Shown here piece after piece: positions 53,947-62,038 of a stretch of DNA of 64,000 bases. The stretch covers positions 62,001 through 126,000 of the forward strand of contig NZ_JFCB01000019.1 of assembly GCF_000725125.1 (NCBI RefSeq), read 5' to 3'. Source of the stretch: Streptomyces toyocaensis. GTDB taxonomy: Bacteria; Actinomycetota; Actinomycetes; Streptomycetales; Streptomycetaceae. The stretch's first letter is position 1. Each line of letters begins with the position of its first letter. Both the position numbers and the translations under genes were made by a program. The notes below the pieces were generated by a model that was given only the letters and a program-made list of their open reading frames with translations, did no database searches and had not been told where the DNA came from.

Positions 53947-54104
53947 CCCCCGGCGCACGCGCGGCGTACGGGCCGGACGACCGCGTCGTCGTGACCGGGT
54001 CCTTCCCCGATGTGCACGGCGTGGCCCACCGTGCGCTGCGGACCGCCCGACGCCTCGGCGTCCGCGTCCCCTCCCTCCCCCTCCCGGGCCAGGACTGCTG
54101 GTGA
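53943..54104 (+). CDS. Possible small coupled ORF after the HEAT-repeat gene
   Basis: A GTG at 53943 overlaps the stop of the HEAT gene (GTGTGA) and opens 53 codons (TPGARAAYGPDDRVVVTGSFPDVHG, then RTARRLGVRVPSLPLPGQDCW). Third positions are almost all G or C, as in real genes here. There is no homology I recognise. It may be a short coupled protein, or a C-terminal extension of the upstream protein lost by frameshift. Confidence 0.38.
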   Translation: MTPGARAAYGPDDRVVVTGSFPDVHGVAHRALRTARRLGVRVPSLPLPGQDCW

Positions 54105-54148
54105 CCTTCCTGGGGCATCTGTGCGGCGGAGCGGCGCGGCCGGGGCCT

Positions 54149-55018
54149 TCAGCGGCGGCGTACGGCGACGAAGCGGACCGGGGTGCCTGGCGAGGCCTGG
54201 GCCGCGGCCGGGAGGTCGGCGGGTCGCACCACCGCGATCACCGGGTAGCCCCCGGTGGTCGGATGGTCGGCCAGGAACACCACCGGCGTCCCGTCGGGCG
54301 GTACCTGGACGGCGCCCAGCACCATGCCCTCGCTGGGGAGTTCGTCCCGCCTGGCGCGCTGAAGGGCCGGACCGGTCGTGCGCAGTCCGATGCGGTTGCT
54401 CGCGGGGGACACGTGGTACGTGCGCGAGGTGAAGAGGCGTACGGCCCCCGGGGTGAACCAGTCGTCGCGCGGGCCCGGGGTCACCCGCAGCACCAGCTCG
54501 GCCGGGGGAGCCGGCTGCGGGGCGACGTCCACACGCGCGTGGCGTTCCCGTGGAGTCCCGAGAGGGAGCACGGCACCGTCCGTGAGAGGGGCCGGGCCGA
54601 GACCCGAGAGCAGGTCCGTGGAACGGCTGCCGAGCACCGGTTCGACCGCGATCCCGCCCGAGACGGCCACGTAGGAGCGCACCCCGCGGACCGCCGCCCC
54701 CACGTCCAGGACGGACCCCGCACGCACGCGCACCGGCGCACCCCAGGCGACCGCCCGGCCGTCCACGGTGACGGGACAGGGAGCCCCGGTGACCGCCACC
54801 GTGACCGTCGAACGGGGGCGCACGGAACAGCCGGTGAGGGTCGTCTCCAGGACGGCCGCGTCCGGTGCGTTGCCCGCCAGCCGGTTGGCGAGCGCCGCCG
54901 CGGGCGCGTCCAGCGCCCCGGAGCGTGGTACCCCGAGGTGGGCGTGACCGGGGCGGCCCCGGTCCTGCACGGTGGTCAGGGCCCCCGCGCGGACGACGGC
55001 GAGCGCGCGGTCCGTCAT
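54149..55018 (-). CDS. pxpC: 5-oxoprolinase subunit C (biotin-dependent carboxyltransferase-like, KipA/PxpC)
   Basis: 289 residues. Family features include VVRAGALTTVQDRGRPGHAHLGVPRSGALD at the N-terminus, YVAVSGGIAVEPVLGSRSTDLLSG in the middle and SEGMVLGAVQVPPDGTPVVFLADHPTTGGYPVIAVV near the end. With PxpA and PxpB it forms the ATP-dependent prokaryotic 5-oxoprolinase that opens 5-oxoproline to glutamate. Its ATG overlaps the pxpB stop, and it is the last gene of the leftward operon. Confidence 0.93.
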   Translation of the reverse strand: MTDRALAVVRAGALTTVQDRGRPGHAHLGVPRSGALDAPAAALANRLAGNAPDAAVLETTLTGCSVRPRSTVTVAVTGAPCPVTVDGRAVAWGAPVRVRAGSVLDVGAAVRGVRSYVAVSGGIAVEPVLGSRSTDLLSGLGPAPLTDGAVLPLGTPRERHARVDVAPQPAPPAELVLRVTPGPRDDWFTPGAVRLFTSRTYHVSPASNRIGLRTTGPALQRARRDELPSEGMVLGAVQVPPDGTPVVFLADHPTTGGYPVIAVVRPADLPAAAQASPGTPVRFVAVRRR

Positions 55019-55644
55019 GCCGCCGGCCCCGTCGCGGCCACCGGGACGAACCGCACACGCGTGCCGGGGGACAGCAGCGCCGCCGGCACGCGCGCGTGGT
55101 CCCAGAGCACCAGGTCGGTCGTGCCGATCAACTGCCAGCCGCCCGGCGAGGAGCGTGGGTACACGCCCGTGTAGGGGCCGGCCAGTGCCACCGACCCGGC
55201 GGGGACGGCCGTGCGCGGAGTCGGCCGGCGGGGCACGTCGTAACGCGACGGCAGACCGGTGAGGTAACCGAAGCCGGGCGCGAATCCGCAGAACGCGACC
55301 CGGAACTCGGCATCCGCGTGGACACGGGCCACCTCCCGCTCGGCGACGCCCCAGTGCGCGGCGACGTCGGCCAGGTCCGGGCCGTCGTACCGCACTGGGA
55401 TCTCGACCGTCTCCGCCGCTCCCGGGGGCGCCGACGGCGGGGCCAGGGCGGTCAGTTCGGCGGCCAGCCGGGCCGGGTCGGACAGGCCGTCGAGCAGTAC
55501 CGTGCGCGCCGCCGGGACGATCTCCCCGGCGGGCAGCGAGCCCTCCGTGCGGCGCCGCAGCAGCTCCGCGTGGAGCGCCTGGGCCTCGTCGCCCGAGCCG
55601 ACCTCCACGAGCAGGGCGTCCTCCCCGACGGGCAGCACCCTCAT
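55015..55644 (-). CDS. pxpB: 5-oxoprolinase subunit B (KipI/PxpB)
   Basis: 209 residues. The cyclophilin-like allophanate-hydrolase-subunit-1 fold is recognised by VEIPVRYDGPDLADVAAHWG, FCGFAPGFGYLTGLP and YTGVYPRSSPGGWQLIG. Works with PxpC. Overlaps both neighbours by four bases, which should give equimolar subunits. Confidence 0.93.
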   Translation of the reverse strand: MRVLPVGEDALLVEVGSGDEAQALHAELLRRRTEGSLPAGEIVPAARTVLLDGLSDPARLAAELTALAPPSAPPGAAETVEIPVRYDGPDLADVAAHWGVAEREVARVHADAEFRVAFCGFAPGFGYLTGLPSRYDVPRRPTPRTAVPAGSVALAGPYTGVYPRSSPGGWQLIGTTDLVLWDHARVPAALLSPGTRVRFVPVAATGPAA

Positions 55645-56399
55645 GAGAAGGCCTCCACCCGGACCCCGGACGCCTCCAGCGCGGCTCGCACCCGCCGTGC
55701 CAGGTCCACCGCGCCGGGCGTGTCGCCGTGCAGGCACAGGGAGCGCGCCCGCATCCCGATGCGCCGGCCCGACAGCGTGTCGACCTTCCCGTGGCGGGCC
55801 AGTTGCACCGAGCGCGCCACGACGGACTCCGGGCCGGTGACGACGGCGCCCTCCTCATGACGGGGCACCAGCGTGCCCTCGTCCGTGTACGCCCGGTCGG
55901 CGAACGCCTCCGTCACCACCGGCAGGCCCGCCTTCGCGGCCAGCTCCAGCAGCCGCGAGCCTGGCAGACCCAGGACGGGCAGCGTGGCGTCCGCGAGGAC
56001 CACGCCGTCGACGACCGCACGCGCCTGTTCCTCGTCGCGCACCACCCGGTTGTAGAGCGCCCCGTGCGGTTTGACGTAGGCCACGCGGGCGCCGGCCGCG
56101 CGGGCGAACACCTCCAGGGCACCGATCTGGTAGGCCACCTCGGCCGCCAGCTCGGCGGGCGGCACGTCCATCGCGCGCCGCCCGAACCCCGCCAGGTCCC
56201 GGTAGGAGACCTGGGCGCCGATCCGCACGCCGCGCCCGGCCGCGAGCTCGCACACCCGGCGCATGGTGGCGGCGTCCCCGGCGTGGAAGCCGCAGGCCAC
56301 GTTGGCGCTGGTGACGACGGACAGCAGCCGCTCGTCGTCGGTGAGCCGCCAGCGGCCGAAACCCTCGCCGAGGTCGGCGTTCAGATCGATCGAGGTCAT
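55641..56399 (-). CDS. pxpA: 5-oxoprolinase subunit A (LamB/YcsF family, PxpA)
   Basis: 252 residues. N-terminus DLNADLGEGFGRW, then SANVACGFHAGDAATM, GAQVSYRDLAGFGRR and YVKPHGALYN, all diagnostic of the LamB/YcsF family. Catalyses part of ATP-dependent 5-oxoproline hydrolysis. It starts 38 bases after the DUF1445 gene and overlaps pxpB. Confidence 0.95.
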   Translation of the reverse strand: MTSIDLNADLGEGFGRWRLTDDERLLSVVTSANVACGFHAGDAATMRRVCELAAGRGVRIGAQVSYRDLAGFGRRAMDVPPAELAAEVAYQIGALEVFARAAGARVAYVKPHGALYNRVVRDEEQARAVVDGVVLADATLPVLGLPGSRLLELAAKAGLPVVTEAFADRAYTDEGTLVPRHEEGAVVTGPESVVARSVQLARHGKVDTLSGRRIGMRARSLCLHGDTPGAVDLARRVRAALEASGVRVEAFS

Positions 56400-56437
56400 G
56401 GGTCCTTCGTTTCTCCTGTCGGTGCCGCGCGGATCCG

Positions 56438-57283
56438 TCACGCCACGCGGAACTGTTCGTCCCGGGCGTCGCTGAGGAACATCTGCCCCGGTGCGTGCGT
56501 GATGGCGAACGGCGGGCGGGAGGCCCTGACCGCGGCCTGCGGGGTCACCCCGCACGCCCAGAACACCGGGATGTCGTCCGGTGCGAAGTCCACCGGGTCG
56601 CCGAAGTCCGGGCGGCCGAGGTCGTCGATGCCCAGTCCGAAGGGGTCGCCGCAGTGCACGGGACCGCCGTGCACCGCGGGGAGCAGGCTGCTCTCCCGGA
56701 TCGCCGCGGAGAGCAGTCCGGGCGGCACCGGCCGCATGGACACCACCATCGGGCCGCTCAGCCGCCCCGCCGGGCGGCACTGCCAACTCGTCACGTACAT
56801 GGGAACGTTGCGGCCCTGCTGGACGTGCCGGATCGGAACGCCCGCCGCCGCCAGCGCCCACTCGAACGTGAAGCTGCAGCCGATCAGGAACGACACCAGA
56901 TCACCGCGCCAGTGCGCCCGCACGTCCGTCGGTTCGTCCACCAGCTCGCCGTTCTCCCACACCCGGTAGCGCGGCAGATCGGTGCGCAGGTCGGCGCCGT
57001 CGGCGAGGACGGTGGTCACCGACCCGGCGTCGGTGACGTCCAGGACCGGGCAGGCCTTGGGGTTGCGCTGGCAGAACAGCAGCATGTCGTACGCCCAGTC
57101 GGCGGGCACCGAGATCAGATTGGCCTGTGTGTGTCCCGCGGCCACCCCGGCCGTGGGGCCCGTGAGGCCCTCCCGGAAGCGTGCGCGGGCCGTGCGCGGG
57201 CTCCACGCGCCGGCGCTGTCGTCGGCCAGGGGCACAGGACGGTCGTCCACGACGGTCGGTGTGCGGTCGTCGGCGGGGTTCAC
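56438..57283 (-). CDS. DUF1445 putative hydro-lyase / D-glutamate cyclase-like protein
   Basis: 281 residues. Family signatures include [59 protein letters not shown] and [13 protein letters not shown]. The animal homologue is a D-glutamate cyclase that makes 5-oxo-D-proline. Linkage to pxpABC suggests this protein feeds oxoproline to the oxoprolinase. GTG 57283 has GGAG upstream and overlaps the transporter stop (GTGA). Confidence 0.9.
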   Translation of the reverse strand: MNPADDRTPTVVDDRPVPLADDSAGAWSPRTARARFREGLTGPTAGVAAGHTQANLISVPADWAYDMLLFCQRNPKACPVLDVTDAGSVTTVLADGADLRTDLPRYRVWENGELVDEPTDVRAHWRGDLVSFLIGCSFTFEWALAAAGVPIRHVQQGRNVPMYVTSWQCRPAGRLSGPMVVSMRPVPPGLLSAAIRESSLLPAVHGGPVHCGDPFGLGIDDLGRPDFGDPVDFAPDDIPVFWACGVTPQAAVRASRPPFAITHAPGQMFLSDARDEQFRVA

Positions 57284-58599
57284 TGCAGCTCCTTCCCGCG
57301 CGTCTCCGGCAGCCCCAGCAGTGCCAGGGCGGCGAGGCCGTAGCCGATCGCGCCGAAGACCAGCGCCCCGCCCACGCCCCAGCCGTCGGCCAGGAAACCG
57401 ACCGTCGTCGGGAAGACGGCGCCCACGGCACGCCCGGTGTTGTACGTGAAGCCCTGCCCCGTGCCGCGTACCGCCGTCGGGTACAGCTCGCTCAGGTAGG
57501 AGCCGAATCCGCTGAAGATGGCCGACATGCAGAACCCGAGCGGGAAACCCAGGACCAGGACCAGGGTGTTGGCGCCGCTGGGGATGTTCGCGTAAGCCAG
57601 GACGCAGACGGCGGACAGCAGGGCGAACAGCCAGATGTTGCGCCGGCGGCCCAGCCGGTCGGTGAGCCAGCCGCCGGTCAGGTAGCCGATGAAGGCACCT
57701 GAGATGAGGAACGTCAGATAGCCGCCGGTGCCGACGACCGACAGCTCGCGCTCCGTCTTCAGATACGTGGGCACCCAGGTGGCGAGCGTGTAGTAACCGC
57801 CCTGGACGCCGGTGGACAGCAGCACGGCGAAGAGCGTGGTGCGCAGCAGCCCCGCCCTGCCCGGCCGGTCCGGCCGGAAGATCGCCGCGAACGAGCCCCT
57901 GTGGGCGCTCCTCTCCCGCGCCGCGGCCGCCTGGGGAGCGTCCCGCACGCTGCGCCGCACCCACACGACGAGCAGCGCGGGCAGCGCGCCGGTCCAGAAC
58001 ATCACCCGCCAGGCCAGGCCGTCGTCCACCAGCGAGAAGATCATCGTGTACACGATCACGGCGAGCGCCCAGCCCACGGCCCAGGCGCTCTGGACCGCTC
58101 CGAGGGTGCGTCCGCGGTGCCGGGCGCTCGCGTACTCCGCGACGAGGATGGCGCCGACCGCCCACTCGCCGCCGAAGCCGAGGCCCTGGAGGGCACGGAA
58201 CACCAGCAGCGTCTCGTAGGTGGGCGCGAAGCCGCAGGCCACCGTGAACACCGCGTAGGTGACCACGGTCACGAGCAGGGCCTTCACCCGGCCCACGCGG
58301 TCCGCCAGGACCCCCGCGAGGGCGCCGCCGACCGCCGAGACCACCAGGGTGACGGTCGTGAGCAGGCCGGTCTGACCGCTGTTCAGATTGAAATAGGCGG
58401 ACAGCGCGACCATGGTCAGCGGCAGTGTGAAGTAATCGTATGAATCCAGGGCATAGCCGCCGAAAGCGCCGCCGAAGGCGCGTCGGCCGCGCGGCCCCAG
58501 CGCGCGCAGCCAGCCCAACGCCCCGTCGTGGGCGGTGGTTCCGGTCGGTGCGGGGCGTGGTTCGCCGGTCAGGGCCTTCGGTGGAGGGGTCGCGCTCAT
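57280..58599 (-). CDS. MFS transporter of the oxoproline/D-glutamate operon
   Basis: 439 residues, about 12 helices, sugar/metabolite:H+ symporter type: [61 protein letters not shown] and the C-terminal [14 protein letters not shown]. It is the first gene of the leftward operon with DUF1445 and pxpABC, so the likely cargo is 5-oxoproline, D-glutamate or a similar acid. ATG 58599 follows GAGGTG. Confidence 0.92.
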   Translation of the reverse strand: MSATPPPKALTGEPRPAPTGTTAHDGALGWLRALGPRGRRAFGGAFGGYALDSYDYFTLPLTMVALSAYFNLNSGQTGLLTTVTLVVSAVGGALAGVLADRVGRVKALLVTVVTYAVFTVACGFAPTYETLLVFRALQGLGFGGEWAVGAILVAEYASARHRGRTLGAVQSAWAVGWALAVIVYTMIFSLVDDGLAWRVMFWTGALPALLVVWVRRSVRDAPQAAAARERSAHRGSFAAIFRPDRPGRAGLLRTTLFAVLLSTGVQGGYYTLATWVPTYLKTERELSVVGTGGYLTFLISGAFIGYLTGGWLTDRLGRRRNIWLFALLSAVCVLAYANIPSGANTLVLVLGFPLGFCMSAIFSGFGSYLSELYPTAVRGTGQGFTYNTGRAVGAVFPTTVGFLADGWGVGGALVFGAIGYGLAALALLGLPETRGKELQ

Positions 58600-58666
58600 G
58601 GGCACCTCGCAGAGGGAGGACGAAGGGTGCGGGAAGGGATGAGCCGTGCCGTGTGGAGCAAGGTAG

Positions 58667-58685
58667 AGGATCGTTGAACGATCCT
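58667..58685. promoter_or_regulatory. Perfect 9-1-9 palindrome, probable GntR operator
   Basis: AGGATCGTT (58667-58675), one central G, then AACGATCCT (58677-58685). It lies between the divergent transporter operon (start 58599) and the GntR gene (start 58734). An overlapping second repeat, TTGAA (58674-58678) with TTCAA (58685-58689), shares its right arm. Its place between the two starts suits repression of both. Confidence 0.65.
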
Positions 58686-58733
58686 TCAATACTCGTGTTG
58701 TCTCGTTCTTCGGTGTGCGATTGAATTCCGGGC

Positions 58734-59438
58734 ATGACGGAGCAGCTGAGCGGACTGGCCGACGACCGGGCCCTGTTGGGCCGTACCAGCACCGCGGAGC
58801 GGGTCGCGGACATCCTGCGGAGCCGGATCGCCGAGGGCTACTTCCCGCCCGGCACCCGGCTGTCGGAGGACAGCATCGGCGGGGCCCTCGGCGTCTCCCG
58901 CAACACGCTGCGCGAGGCGTTCCGCCTGCTCACGCACGAACGGCTGCTCGTCCACGAACTGAACCGGGGTGTCTTCGTCCGGGTGCTCACCGTCGAGGAC
59001 GTGGAGGACATCTACCGCACCCGGCGGCTCGTCGAGTGCGCCGTCGTACGCGGCCTGGGCGACCCGCCCTACGGGCTTGACGCGCTCGCCGGGGTCGTGG
59101 AACAGGGGCGCAGGGCGGCGCGCGAAGGTGACTGGAAAGCCGTGGGTACGGCCAACATCCACTTCCACCGGGAGCTGGTGGCGCTCGCCGCAAGCGAGCG
59201 CACGGACGAGCTGATGCGCAGCGTCTTCGCCGAACTGCGCCTGGCCTTCCACGTGGTGGACGAGCCCGAGCGGCTGCACGAACCGTACATCGCGCGAAAC
59301 GTCGCCATTCTGGAAGCCCTTGAGGCGGGCCGGCGGGAGGAGGCCGAGCGCCTGCTCGCGGCGTACCTCGACGTGTCGCTGGAGCGCGTGGTGGAGGTGT
59401 ACCGGCGCCGGGTGGGGGAGGAGGAGCACGGCGGCTGA
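58734..59438 (+). CDS. GntR family regulator, FCD (FadR-like) subfamily
   Basis: 234 residues. Winged helix (about 18-85; [52 protein letters not shown]) and an all-helical FCD effector domain. That domain has the metal/ligand positions [22 protein letters not shown] and the late histidine region [18 protein letters not shown] regulators usually bind organic acids. Its divergent neighbours are the oxoproline/D-glutamate operon, so an acid from that pathway is the likely effector. Confidence 0.94.
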   Translation: MTEQLSGLADDRALLGRTSTAERVADILRSRIAEGYFPPGTRLSEDSIGGALGVSRNTLREAFRLLTHERLLVHELNRGVFVRVLTVEDVEDIYRTRRLVECAVVRGLGDPPYGLDALAGVVEQGRRAAREGDWKAVGTANIHFHRELVALAASERTDELMRSVFAELRLAFHVVDEPERLHEPYIARNVAILEALEAGRREEAERLLAAYLDVSLERVVEVYRRRVGEEEHGG

Positions 59439-59529
59439 ACCCGTCCCCGACCGGACGGGTCGCGGCGGTGTGACAAGGGTGACGCCGGGGCGCATCTGCC
59501 TCGTTTGGGTCGTTGTCAGACCGAGGACC

Positions 59530-59535
59530 TAGTCT
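59530..59535 (+). promoter_or_regulatory. Probable -10 hexamer for a leaderless first gene of the SMC operon
   Basis: TAGTCT ends seven bases before the GTG at 59543, the spacing expected when transcription begins at the start codon. No -35 match is clear. Confidence 0.35.
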
Positions 59536-59542
59536 GTGCACC

Positions 59543-61069
59543 GTGACTTCGCCTGCATCGACGGACAGCGTTCCGCCCCAGCTCAGCGCGGGGCCGCGGC
59601 CCGCGCCGGGCCCGGCCGCCGACGAGGGTCTGGCGCGGCGGCTGCGCGCGCTCGCCTGCACCGCGCCGCTGCACGACCTCGACGCGCGCAAGGCCAACCT
59701 GGCCGGTGAGTACTCGGTGTACGGCATGGCCGAGATCGCCCTCGCCGCCATCGACCTGGTCACGCTGAACATGGACTTCGACACGGGCGCCGACCACGAC
59801 CAGGTCGTCGCCCGGCTCATCCCGCGCATCGCCGCCCAGGCCCCGCGCCGTCCCGCCGCCGAGCACGAGCGCGTGGCCCGCTGGGTCCTGGAGAACCTGA
59901 TCAACGTCGGCAGCGTCGACCGCGGCTTCCGCGCGGTGTACGGCGTGTTCGGAGCGGACGGCACCTATGTCCGCCGCGACTACGACTTCAAACTGGTCGA
60001 GGAGGTCCCCGGCCCCGGCGGCACGGTGTACCTGCGGACCACGGACGAGGCGGTCAACGTCCTGGTCGGCGCCCTGGACACCGATGTCACCAGCGCGCAG
60101 ATCGCCGCCGAGGTCAAGCTGGAGGTGCTGATCAGGCGGGGCAGGCTCGCCGACGCCCAGCTCGCCGCCGAGCAGGCCCGCTACCGCACCGTGCAGTACT
60201 CCGAGACCCTGCGCCGGGCCCTGGAGGCGACCCGTCGCAACGTCCGCGCGGTGGACTGGCTGAGCGCCGTGCCCGACATGATCGCCGAGGCCCTCGACCA
60301 CGTGGCCGACCGGTACCGCCACGAGAACGCGATCCTCACCAACATCCGCAAGGCCCGCGACGAGTCCGAGGATCCCGGGCACAAGCGCCGCGCGGCCGAG
60401 CTGGTGGACATCGTCAAGGACTGCATCCGGCGCCACACACAGCTGCAGTCCCGGCTCCTCGAGGCCGGCCCGCTGTTCCGTGCCGAGCAGGACCGGCAGG
60501 CCTTCGCCAACCCCACGTCCACCTCCGGCACCGACCTCTACGGCCATCTCCTGGCACCCCTGCTGCCCCTGCCCGTGGAGCGGGCGTCCCGGGTCACCGA
60601 CGCCTTCTTCGCCCACGGCACCGGGCTGCGCACCCCGGTCTCCGTCCGGGTCGCCGACCTCGTCGAGATACTGCTGACGCCGCCCGTGGAACGTGAGCAC
60701 CTCGGCGCGGAGATGCCGGAACCCGACCTGATCGCCACACCCGACGACAGCCGCTTCAGCGAGGAGCAGCTCGCCGCCGCCACCGAACTGCTGGACCTGC
60801 CGGCCGACGCGCCGCGCCGGCTGTCCGGGCTGCTCGCCGACGCCCGCCGCCAGGACCCCGAACTGCCCTACCTGGTCGCCCTGCTGGCGATCCACGCCGC
60901 CAGCCCGCCGTTCGGCACCGCCTACCGCCAGGGCGAACGGAAGCTGCTGTTCGCCGTGGACGACGGCACCGACCTCGTCGATCCCGAGTTCGGTGGTGCC
61001 GACCTCATCGTGGGCACGGCCCTGCTGGACGCGGCCGGCATGGCCGCCGACCGGACGGAGGCGGCATGA
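59543..61069 (+). CDS. MukF/MksF/JetA-like (kleisin-type) protein of an SMC operon
   Basis: 508 residues, soluble, mostly helical. The N-terminal part (about 25-200) looks like winged-helix sequence (HERVARWVLENLINVGSVDRGFRAVYGVFG; LRTTDEAVNVLVGALDTDVTSAQIAAEVKLEVLIRRG). The middle (about 215-330) is long amphipathic helix (AEQARYRTVQYSETLRRALEATRRNVRAVDW onward). The C-terminal quarter again looks domain-like. Size, helical middle and position as first gene before a smaller protein and an SMC-like ATPase fit the kleisin subunits of MukBEF, MksBEF and Wadjet. The family assignment rests on architecture, not on a recognised domain. GTG 59543 is probably leaderless. Confidence 0.7.
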   Translation: MTSPASTDSVPPQLSAGPRPAPGPAADEGLARRLRALACTAPLHDLDARKANLAGEYSVYGMAEIALAAIDLVTLNMDFDTGADHDQVVARLIPRIAAQAPRRPAAEHERVARWVLENLINVGSVDRGFRAVYGVFGADGTYVRRDYDFKLVEEVPGPGGTVYLRTTDEAVNVLVGALDTDVTSAQIAAEVKLEVLIRRGRLADAQLAAEQARYRTVQYSETLRRALEATRRNVRAVDWLSAVPDMIAEALDHVADRYRHENAILTNIRKARDESEDPGHKRRAAELVDIVKDCIRRHTQLQSRLLEAGPLFRAEQDRQAFANPTSTSGTDLYGHLLAPLLPLPVERASRVTDAFFAHGTGLRTPVSVRVADLVEILLTPPVEREHLGAEMPEPDLIATPDDSRFSEEQLAAATELLDLPADAPRRLSGLLADARRQDPELPYLVALLAIHAASPPFGTAYRQGERKLLFAVDDGTDLVDPEFGGADLIVGTALLDAAGMAADRTEAA

Positions 61070-61121
61070 CCGCGCGGGCAGCAGACCGTACCGACGTTCC
61101 CCACAGCGAGGAGTCCCGACC

Positions 61122-62003
61122 GTGACCGAGCACGTCGAGTGGAGTGAGCCGGAGGCCGCGGCCGCACCGGCGAGCGCCGCCGTCACGCCCGCCGACGCCG
61201 CGGACGCGGCGCGGCTCGTCGCCTTCGGCCTCCAGCCCAAACTGCAGCCCGCCCGCGACCAGGAGTACGCCGACCTGCTGCGCCGCTACCGCGAGGACCC
61301 CCCGTTCGCGCGGCTCGCCGACGCCGTGGCCACCGGGCTCGGGCTGATCGTGCTGGAGGTGTCCCCGCGCGCGGGCATGGCCGTCACCGCCGCCGAGGAC
61401 TCCGTCTTCGCCGTCCGCATGGGCGACTACGCGCGCCGTACCTCCGCCGACGGCGGTGACCGGTTCCTGCACGGGCTCGCGCACCTCGCCGTCGCCGCCA
61501 TGGCCTTCCCGCGCCCCGAGGACCTCGCCGACGACGGCTACATCGGGCGCGTCACGGTCAACGGCGTCGACGCCTTCGTCCGCCAGGCCTGCCACCGCCT
61601 GGAGGAGCGGGCCGCCGAACAGGGCGAGAACACCGACCCGGCCAGCGACACCCCCGGCCTGGAGGCCGCCTGGAGGATCTGGGCCAGACGCAGCGCCACC
61701 GGCGCCACCAAGGACGCGCGCCGGCTCGCGGGCTCCACCACCGGCATCGTGGCCAAGGCGGTCGCCTTCCTCACCGACTCCGGTTTCCTCCAGCGCACCG
61801 GCGACGACAACGGCGGCACCTACCGCACCACGGCCCGCTACCAGCTCCAGGTCCGCGACATGGCGGGCAGCGCCGCCCTCGCCGAACTGCTGGAGCTGGG
61901 CGTCGTCCCGGTCACCGACGGCACGCCCACCCTGCTGCCGCCCCAGGACGGCGACGACCTGGAACTGGTCGCCGACGCCGGCCTGCCGTTCCACTCCGCC
62001 TGA
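61122..62003 (+). CDS. MukE/MksE/JetB-like protein of an SMC operon
   Basis: 293 residues. After an acidic/Ala-rich N-terminus come helical segments (YADLLRRYREDPPFARLADAVATGLGLIVLEVSPRAGMAVTA). A C-terminal winged-helix-like part follows (GSTTGIVAKAVAFLTDSGFLQRTGDDNGGTYRTTARYQLQVRDMAG), where a recognition helix is followed by a beta-wing. MukE-type subunits are of similar size and consist of winged helices that bridge kleisin and SMC heads. GTG 61122 follows GAGGAG at eight bases. It comes 52 bases after the first gene. Confidence 0.72.
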   Translation: MTEHVEWSEPEAAAAPASAAVTPADAADAARLVAFGLQPKLQPARDQEYADLLRRYREDPPFARLADAVATGLGLIVLEVSPRAGMAVTAAEDSVFAVRMGDYARRTSADGGDRFLHGLAHLAVAAMAFPRPEDLADDGYIGRVTVNGVDAFVRQACHRLEERAAEQGENTDPASDTPGLEAAWRIWARRSATGATKDARRLAGSTTGIVAKAVAFLTDSGFLQRTGDDNGGTYRTTARYQLQVRDMAGSAALAELLELGVVPVTDGTPTLLPPQDGDDLELVADAGLPFHSA

Positions 62004-62038
62004 ACCCCCCACCTCACGAAGCCTCACGAGAGTCCGCC

